Shown here: in pieces, positions 5,654-9,721 of the stretch
How positions within the stretch are numbered: the first letter of the stretch is position 1
Layout: the number at the start of each line of letters is the position of its first letter
NCBI GenBank assembly: GCA_013329855.1
Contig: DUJI01000249.1
Span: 1-9,721 of the forward strand
Direction of reading: 5' to 3'
From: Thermoplasmata archaeon
Lineage (GTDB): Archaea > Thermoplasmatota > Thermoplasmata > RBG-16-68-12
Length of the DNA stretch: 9,721 nucleotides
Made by a program: the position numbers and the translations under genes
The notes under the pieces: generated by a model
Seen by the model: the letters and a program-made list of their open reading frames with translations, nothing else
Told to the model about the DNA's origin: nothing
Databases searched by the model: none

Positions 5654-5676
5654 ATCCCCGGCAAGGTGTGTGGCGG

Positions 5677-5684
5677 ATAAAAAA
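5677..5684 (-). promoter_or_regulatory. T-tract: promoter of the membrane protein gene and probable terminator of cdc48
   Basis: Minus strand reads TTTTTTAT. It lies about 30 bases past the cdc48 stop codon, as expected for an archaeal oligo-T terminator. It is also centred 27 bases before the ATG at 5653, as expected for a TATA box of a leaderless gene. One element may serve both ends of this short gap. Confidence 0.5.
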
Positions 5685-5713
5685 GGTACGACCAGGCGTT
5701 CACGCGCCCGTGC

Positions 5714-7933
5714 TCAGCGGTAGTACCCGAGGACCTCTTCCTTCTGCCGGCGGGCCGTGCCCCGTTCCATGGCCTTGCCCAGGTTCTCGTAGAACTTGAC
5801 CGTCTCCTCGTCCAGGCTCGGCCGCACGACCTTCACGGCCTCCTGGAAATGGGAGAGGGTGACCTTCTTGGCATCCTTCTTCTCCCGCAAGGCGAGCATG
5901 GCGGCCTCCCGGCACAGGCCCTCGATGTCCGCGCCCGTGTACCCGTCGAGCTCCTCCGCGAGCTCGTCCAGATCGACGCTCTCCAGGGGCATGCTCTTCG
6001 TGTGGACCTTGAGAATCTCGAGACGCGCCGCCCGGTCGGGCGCGGGGACGAGCAGGATCCGGTCGAACCGGCCCGTGCGCAGGAGCGCGGGGTCGACCAT
6101 GTCCGGGCGGTTCGTCGCGCCGACGACCACGACGCCCTCCAGGGTCTCTAGGCCGTCCATGGACGTGAGGAGCTGGTTCACCACGCGCTCGCTCACGCCG
6201 GAATCGTTGTCGAAACCGCGCCGGTGGGCGATCGCGTCCAGTTCGTCGAGGAACACGATGCAGGGGGCGACTTGCTTGGCCTTCTTGAAGATCGTCCGCA
6301 CGGCCTTCTCCGACTCCCCGACCCACTTGGACATGACCTCGGGGCCCTTGATGGAGATGAAGTTCGCCTCGGACTCGTTGGCCACGGCCTTGGCCAGGAG
6401 GGTCTTGCCGGAACCGGGCGGACCATAGAGCAGGATGCCGCGGGGCGGCTTGATTCCCATCCGCTTGAAGGCCTCGGGGTCCTTCAGAGGCATCTCCACG
6501 GCCTCGCGCAGCTTGAGCTTCACATCGCCCAGGCCGCCCACGTCGTTCCAGGAGATCTTGGGTATCTCCACGAGGACCTCGCGCATGGCGCTCGGCTCGA
6601 CCTCCTTGAGCGCGTTCTTGAAGTCCTCGGGCAGGACCCGCATCTTCTCCAGGGTCTCCGCGGGAATGGGCTTCTCCAGATCGATATCGGGCAGGTAGCG
6701 GCGCAACGCCTTCATGGCCGCCTCCCGAGCGAGGGCCGCCAGGTCCGCGCCGACGAACCCGTGGGTCACGTCGGCGAGCTCCCCGAGCAGCTGGTCCCGT
6801 TCCTCCTCGACCCCCTCGATGGGCATGCCGCGGGTGTGAATCTGGAGGACCTCCTTCCGACCGTTGCGGTCGGGCACGCCAATCTCGATCTCCCGGTCGA
6901 AGCGGCCGGGACGGCGCAGCGCAGGATCGATCGCCTCGTCCCGGTTCGTCGCGCCGATGACAATGACCTGGCCACGCCCCGTGAGGCCGTCCATCAGGGT
7001 GAGGAGCTGCGCGACGACGCGGCGCTCGACCTCCCCGGTGACCTCCTCGCGCTTGGGCGCGATGGAATCAAGCTCGTCGATGAACAGGACGGAGGGCGCA
7101 TTCTTCTGGGCTTCCTCGAACTTCTCCCGGAGCCGCTCCTCGCTCTGGCCGTAGTACTTGGACATGATCTCCGGGCCCTGGATGGAGTAGAAATTGGCCC
7201 CGGCCTCGTTGGCCACGGCCTTCGCGATCAGGGTCTTGCCCGTACCCGGAGGGCCGTAGAGGAGGACGCCCTTGGGCGGGTCGATGCCGAGTCGCTCGAA
7301 GAGCTCCGCGTGCTTCAGGGGGAGCTCGATCATCTCGCGGACCTTCATCAGCTCCTCCTTGAGGCCGCCGATGTCCTCGTAGGTGACCGTGGGGGTGAGG
7401 ACCTCGCCCTCGCGGACGGGCTCCTCCTTCATCTCGACGATCGTGTCGTCGTTGATCTGGACGACGCCCTTGGGCGCCGTGTTGATGACCATGAAGGGCA
7501 GCGCGCCGCCCATGAGGGCGATGCCCGGAACGATGACCACGTCGCCCTTGTTCAGCGGGCGCTTGAGCAAGCCGCGCTTCACGAAGTTCTCGATGCCCTG
7601 CCCGAAGGAGATTTTGTGGCCCTCGCTGATGATCGGGGCGATGGTCACGCGCTCGGCCTGGAGGACCTCGGCCTTCCGCACCTCGACCTTGTCCCCGAGG
7701 CTCACGCCCACGTTCCGGCGGACGAGGCCGTCGATTCGGATGAGGCCCTTGCCCTCGTCTTCCTGCATGACGCGGAAGAGCTTCGCCGCGGTGGACTTCT
7801 TCCCCACGATCTGGATAATCTCGCCCACGTCGACGCCCAGGGCGAGACGCGTCTTCGTGTCGACGCGGGCACGGCCCAGGCCGACATCACTCTGCGGCGC
7901 TTCGGCGACCTTGAGAACGACCCTTTCGGGCAC
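5714..7933 (-). CDS. cdc48: Cdc48/VAT-type AAA+ ATPase (VCP-like)
   Basis: 739 residues, full length. The N domain (1-180) holds the double-psi barrel and four-stranded barrel. D1 has Walker A GPPGTGKT (227-234), Walker B ending DE at 286-287, sensor Asn 330 and pore loop KYYG (259-262). D2 has GPPGSGKT (504-511), DE at 563-564, sensor Asn 608 and pore loop KWVG (536-539). Arginine-finger regions RRPGRFD and LRTGRFD are intact, so both rings should hydrolyse ATP. The hexamer unfolds proteins through its pore. The chain ends in Tyr-Tyr-Arg, compatible with the HbYX motif that docks ATPases on the 20S proteasome. The start is GTG at 7933: there is no ribosome binding site, and a TATA box is centred 26 bases upstream, so the mRNA is probably leaderless. 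Confidence 0.98.
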   Translation of the reverse strand: MPERVVLKVAEAPQSDVGLGRARVDTKTRLALGVDVGEIIQIVGKKSTAAKLFRVMQEDEGKGLIRIDGLVRRNVGVSLGDKVEVRKAEVLQAERVTIAPIISEGHKISFGQGIENFVKRGLLKRPLNKGDVVIVPGIALMGGALPFMVINTAPKGVVQINDDTIVEMKEEPVREGEVLTPTVTYEDIGGLKEELMKVREMIELPLKHAELFERLGIDPPKGVLLYGPPGTGKTLIAKAVANEAGANFYSIQGPEIMSKYYGQSEERLREKFEEAQKNAPSVLFIDELDSIAPKREEVTGEVERRVVAQLLTLMDGLTGRGQVIVIGATNRDEAIDPALRRPGRFDREIEIGVPDRNGRKEVLQIHTRGMPIEGVEEERDQLLGELADVTHGFVGADLAALAREAAMKALRRYLPDIDLEKPIPAETLEKMRVLPEDFKNALKEVEPSAMREVLVEIPKISWNDVGGLGDVKLKLREAVEMPLKDPEAFKRMGIKPPRGILLYGPPGSGKTLLAKAVANESEANFISIKGPEVMSKWVGESEKAVRTIFKKAKQVAPCIVFLDELDAIAHRRGFDNDSGVSERVVNQLLTSMDGLETLEGVVVVGATNRPDMVDPALLRTGRFDRILLVPAPDRAARLEILKVHTKSMPLESVDLDELAEELDGYTGADIEGLCREAAMLALREKKDAKKVTLSHFQEAVKVVRPSLDEETVKFYENLGKAMERGTARRQKEEVLGYYR

Positions 7934-7954
7934 GGCCGTTCAAAATCCGGCCGG

Positions 7955-7963
7955 CTTATATCA
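7955..7963 (-). promoter_or_regulatory. TATA box of cdc48 (leaderless transcript)
   Basis: Minus strand reads TGATATAAG, centred about 26 bases before the GTG at 7933, so transcription should begin at or next to the start codon. CCGGCCGG (7947-7954), a perfect palindrome, lies between the box and the start and could hold a repressor. Confidence 0.65.
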
Positions 7964-7990
7964 ACGTTGTGGGCGCTTTGTCAATGTTAC
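7961..7990. promoter_or_regulatory. Pair of 10-bp direct repeats upstream of cdc48
   Basis: Plus strand TCAACGTTGT (7961-7970) and TCAATGTTAC (7981-7990) share 7 of 10 bases and are 20 bp apart, about two helical turns. The first overlaps the upstream edge of the cdc48 TATA box. Equal phasing upstream of a promoter suggests a paired regulator site. The core AACGTTGA (minus strand) recurs before the winged-helix gene. Confidence 0.35.
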
Positions 7991-8014
7991 GTCTGGAGAG
8001 AATGGAGCGCCGCA

Positions 8015-8950
8015 TCACTCGTTCTGCACGCGGCGCTCCTTCACCTCGCTGGACTCGTGGACGACGAGCTCCTGCGCGACGACCGTGTCAATGCGGCAGT
8101 GGGGACCGATGCGGACGTCCTGACCCTGCACGTACGCCGCGGTGGTCCGAACGAGATCCACATCCTGGCCCACGATCCGGTCCACGGTGAGGTCCCCGCG
8201 GGATCGCAGGAAGCCGCCGGACACCCGGACGACGATGTCCTGGCCTTGGATCGTGCCGATCCGCGACGAACCGCCCAGCTCGATATCCACATCCTGCGCC
8301 TTGAGTTCCCCCCGGACCTGCACATTCCCGGCGGAGTGGAAGTCCTGTGCGGAGAGGCTGCCATCGACGCGGAGGGAACCGCTGGCCGAGACGTCCACGG
8401 CGTTCAGGTCCTTGGCTACCTCGAGGGCGCCGCTCACGTCCACATCCTCCGCGTGGAGGGACCCAGCGACCCGGCTCGAACCGGAGGACCGGAAGTCCAC
8501 GCACCGCACGTCCCCGTCGAGGTCGCAGGACCCGGACACCCTCACTGTCTGGCACTCGAGGGGACCTTGGATTCGCCCGCTGCCCGCCACCTTGAACTCG
8601 ACCGTCTTCACGGGGTTGCCCGATACGACGCCGGAGCCGACGATCCGGATCTCCTCGCCGCTGAGCTTCACCCCGACGCCGGAGAAATCCATGGATCGCA
8701 TGGTCTCCGAGGTCGCACGGACGGACTCGCTCACGGCCCGCATGGACTCCTGGCTCGCGCGCAAGGCCTCGTCGGTCGCCCGCTGGACGGCCTCGTGGAT
8801 GGAAGCGGTCAGGTCGGGACCGGGGGACGCGGCCTCCGGCTCCTCGGGCTCCGCGTCGTACCGGGCCTTGATGTCCAAGTAGGTCTTCTCCGAGATCTCT
8901 CCTCGGGCCAGGCGCTCTTCGAGGCGCTGCAGGATGTCCTTGCGCTTCAT
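8015..8950 (-). CDS. SHOCT + coiled-coil + beta-solenoid protein, bactofilin-like
   Basis: 311 residues from ATG 8950. Residues 5-32 are a SHOCT-like helical pair (LEERLARGEISEKTY). Residues 61-88 are four heptads of the form E-x-hydrophobic-R-x-x-S. From about 101 to 295 the chain is Gly/Ser/Val/Asp-rich with a 17-residue rhythm, the signature of a beta-solenoid as in bactofilins and other polymer-forming proteins. There is no signal peptide or membrane helix, so it should be cytoplasmic, perhaps a filament or membrane-associated scaffold. The frame stays open to GTG 9166, but that extension has poor third-position GC and starts outside the SHOCT domain. GTG 8959 is another candidate, lying about 26 bases after a weak TATA at 8981-8990. 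The product name is by fold pattern; function unknown. Confidence 0.8.
   Translation of the reverse strand: MKRKDILQRLEERLARGEISEKTYLDIKARYDAEPEEPEAASPGPDLTASIHEAVQRATDEALRASQESMRAVSESVRATSETMRSMDFSGVGVKLSGEEIRIVGSGVVSGNPVKTVEFKVAGSGRIQGPLECQTVRVSGSCDLDGDVRCVDFRSSGSSRVAGSLHAEDVDVSGALEVAKDLNAVDVSASGSLRVDGSLSAQDFHSAGNVQVRGELKAQDVDIELGGSSRIGTIQGQDIVVRVSGGFLRSRGDLTVDRIVGQDVDLVRTTAAYVQGQDVRIGPHCRIDTVVAQELVVHESSEVKERRVQNE
8291..8596 (-). repeat. 51-nt coding repeat: six 17-residue beta-solenoid rungs
   Basis: Residues 119-220 of the bactofilin-like protein divide exactly into six 17-residue units, for example VRVSGSCDLDGDVRCVD, FRSSGSSRVAGSLHAED, VSASGSLRVDGSLSAQD. A hydrophobic residue opens each unit, Gly is usual at position 5, and five of the six end in Asp. 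Less regular units of 15-25 residues follow up to about 295. One unit per solenoid turn is the simplest reading. Confidence 0.8.
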
Positions 8951-9150
8951 CGGGTCCACCGCGTAACCCGCGCCGTCTCGAAATACATTTCCTTCACGGC
9001 CATGCCACCTGCGGGGGAGGAGGCCCGAGCCGCCATCCTCCGGCGGGCGGGCGATCCACGCCGGTGCAGGGCGTGGGACCTTCGGGACCGGGGAAGGGTC
9101 AGCGCATTCATGAGCAACTCCAGGATTCCTGCCGTCTTGGGCTGGTACAT
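8947..9150 (-). CDS. Possible 67-codon ORF coupled to the bactofilin-like gene
   Basis: ATG at 9150 opens 67 codons ending at TGA 8949-8947, which overlaps the ATG of the bactofilin-like gene (ATGA), the classic coupling arrangement. About four fifths of its codons end in G or C, better than the competing in-frame extension of the downstream gene (about three fifths). A TATA-like TTATTTTT (9203-9196) predicts a start near 9173, 23 bases upstream. Against it, the sequence is Arg/Ser/Ala-rich with no recognised domain, no clear ribosome binding site is seen, and open frames of this size are common in GC-rich DNA. Treat as tentative. Confidence 0.25.
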   Translation of the reverse strand: MYQPKTAGILELLMNALTLPRSRRSHALHRRGSPARRRMAARASSPAGGMAVKEMYFETARVTRWTR

Positions 9151-9306
9151 GGCACGAGACAGCCACGGGGCGTTACTTAGCCAAGCTCCGCGGACAAAAA
9201 TAACATCCTAACCTGGGCGGACTTCATCGTCTCCCGCGAAGGAGAAATATCCCGACAACGGCCAGAAGAACGTTGAAGTACGCCCAGAGGCGTCGCGCCC
9301 TAGTCG
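8951..9306. other. 356-bp divergent intergenic region
   Basis: Between the bactofilin-like gene (minus) and the winged-helix gene (plus). It holds a TATA-like TTATTTTT on the minus strand (9203-9196), a weaker ATGTATTT (minus, 8981-8990), a plus-strand GAAATATC (9244-9251), the AACGTTGA motif (9269-9276) and the tentative 67-codon ORF. I see no RNA gene in it. Confidence 0.5.
9196..9203 (-). promoter_or_regulatory. TATA-like box toward the bactofilin-like gene
   Basis: Minus strand reads TTATTTTT in an AT-rich island within GC-rich DNA. The predicted start is near 9173, giving a leader of over 200 nt to ATG 8950 unless the 67-codon ORF is translated first. Confidence 0.4.
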
Positions 9307-9720
9307 ATGCCCGAACCCCTCGAGCTCGTCCGAATCGCCTCCTCGGAGACCCGGCGACAGATCCTCCGCCTCCTCCAGCAGGGCTTCGACCATCCGGAGG
9401 ACCTCGCGAAGAAGCTGAACATCCGGAGGACCTCCGTGGACAAGCAGCTCCTCGAGCTGTTCGAGTGGGGGTTGGTGGACCGGGCCGCGGTCTTCCCCCC
9501 GGACGGCCGTCCGCGGATCGTGTACCAGGTGACCCAGCGGGGGAAGGACCTGCTGGACCTCCTCGAGCGCGTGGTCAAGGAGTACCGGACCTCCTTCCGC
9601 GCGGACTACGACCGGGAGCTCGAGGCCCTGGAGGCCCGGCTGGCGGCGGGGGAGATCGCGGAGGAGATGTACTTCAAGAAGCGGAAGGAGCTCGACGCCC
9701 GGTACGCGTCAGTCCTCTGA
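9307..9720 (+). CDS. Winged-helix regulator with C-terminal SHOCT-like segment
   Basis: 137 residues, complete, with TGA at 9718-9720. Residues about 5-75 are an ArsR/MarR-type winged helix-turn-helix: ETRRQILRLL, then HPEDLAKKLNI, recognition helix TSVDKQLLELFEWGLV, and a wing at PDGRPRIVYQVT. A helix at 80-98 could be the dimer interface. Residues 104-133 (LEALEARLAAGEIAEEMYFKKR...) are SHOCT-like and align with the N-terminus of the divergent neighbour's product. There is no cysteine, so thiol-based metal sensing of the classical ArsR type is unlikely. The ATG lacks a clear ribosome binding site; a TATA-like GAAATATC at 9244-9251 would give a short leader. Likely a DNA-binding repressor of itself and perhaps its neighbour; the ligand is unknown. 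Confidence 0.85.
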   Translation: MPEPLELVRIASSETRRQILRLLQQGFDHPEDLAKKLNIRRTSVDKQLLELFEWGLVDRAAVFPPDGRPRIVYQVTQRGKDLLDLLERVVKEYRTSFRADYDRELEALEARLAAGEIAEEMYFKKRKELDARYASVL

Positions 9721-9721
9721 C

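Noticed and set aside
8951..9166. In-frame N-terminal extension of the solenoid protein by 72 residues
   Set aside because: About 62 percent third-position GC, against much higher in the body of the gene; no domain, and the SHOCT segment begins naturally at the Met encoded at 8950.
6224..9211. 995-codon open frame on the plus strand
   Set aside because: Antisense to cdc48 and the solenoid gene, both with unmistakable domains. Long antisense frames are expected from GC-biased third positions. The translation is low-complexity Leu/Asp/His/Val with no domain.
1..9721. Search for tRNA/rRNA genes, insertion sequences, att sites and CRISPR arrays
   Set aside because: Reading both strands showed no cloverleaf with T-loop signature, no transposase motifs with terminal repeats, and no regularly spaced direct repeats outside coding regions.

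Overview
The window looks like a piece of an archaeal chromosome. It is GC-rich (roughly two thirds G+C by eye) and carries an archaeal-type Cdc48/VAT ATPase, an Lrp/AsnC regulator next to glnA, a stand-alone PRC-barrel protein, TATA-box promoters, several apparently leaderless genes, and ribosome binding sites of the GGAGG/GGTGAT type. The gene set suggests Euryarchaeota in the broad sense, possibly a GC-rich Thermoplasmatota-like lineage, but that placement is inference. I see no mobile element, CRISPR array, tRNA or rRNA; it reads as core chromosome.

Layout. (1) 1-1113, minus: the first 371 residues of glutamine synthetase, cut by the window edge. (2) 1114-1354: a divergent regulatory region with a consensus TATA box, palindromes, two leader hairpins and a possible 32-codon leader ORF. 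(3) 1355-1813, plus: an Lrp/AsnC regulator. (4) 1891-4625, plus: a tight operon of four genes. These are a double zinc-ribbon protein with an N-terminal octapeptide repeat (LEFxPxRx), an NfeD-like membrane protein, a flotillin, and a 58-residue unknown protein. (5) 4622-4858, minus: a small PRC-barrel protein whose stop codon shares a CTAG palindrome with the stop of the 58-residue gene. (6) 4982-5653, minus: an unrecognised four-helix membrane protein. (7) 5714-7933, minus: Cdc48. (8) 8015-8950, minus: a SHOCT-domain, coiled-coil, beta-solenoid protein resembling bactofilins. (9) 9307-9720, plus: a winged-helix regulator ending in a SHOCT-like segment.

How they may work together. glnA and the Lrp-type gene form a plausible nitrogen-control pair. 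NfeD plus flotillin is a known membrane-scaffold pair (as in Bacillus YuaF/YuaG). The zinc-ribbon repeat protein at the head of that operon and the 58-residue protein at its end are the least understood members and candidates for new partners. The region then continues with other structural or quality-control genes: PRC barrel, membrane protein, Cdc48 and a polymer-forming-type solenoid. The divergent pair at the right end shares a SHOCT-like motif at opposite protein ends, which suggests a functional link. An 8-base motif (AACGTTGA) lies at a similar distance upstream of both the winged-helix gene and cdc48. All regulatory proposals come from sequence pattern and position only.
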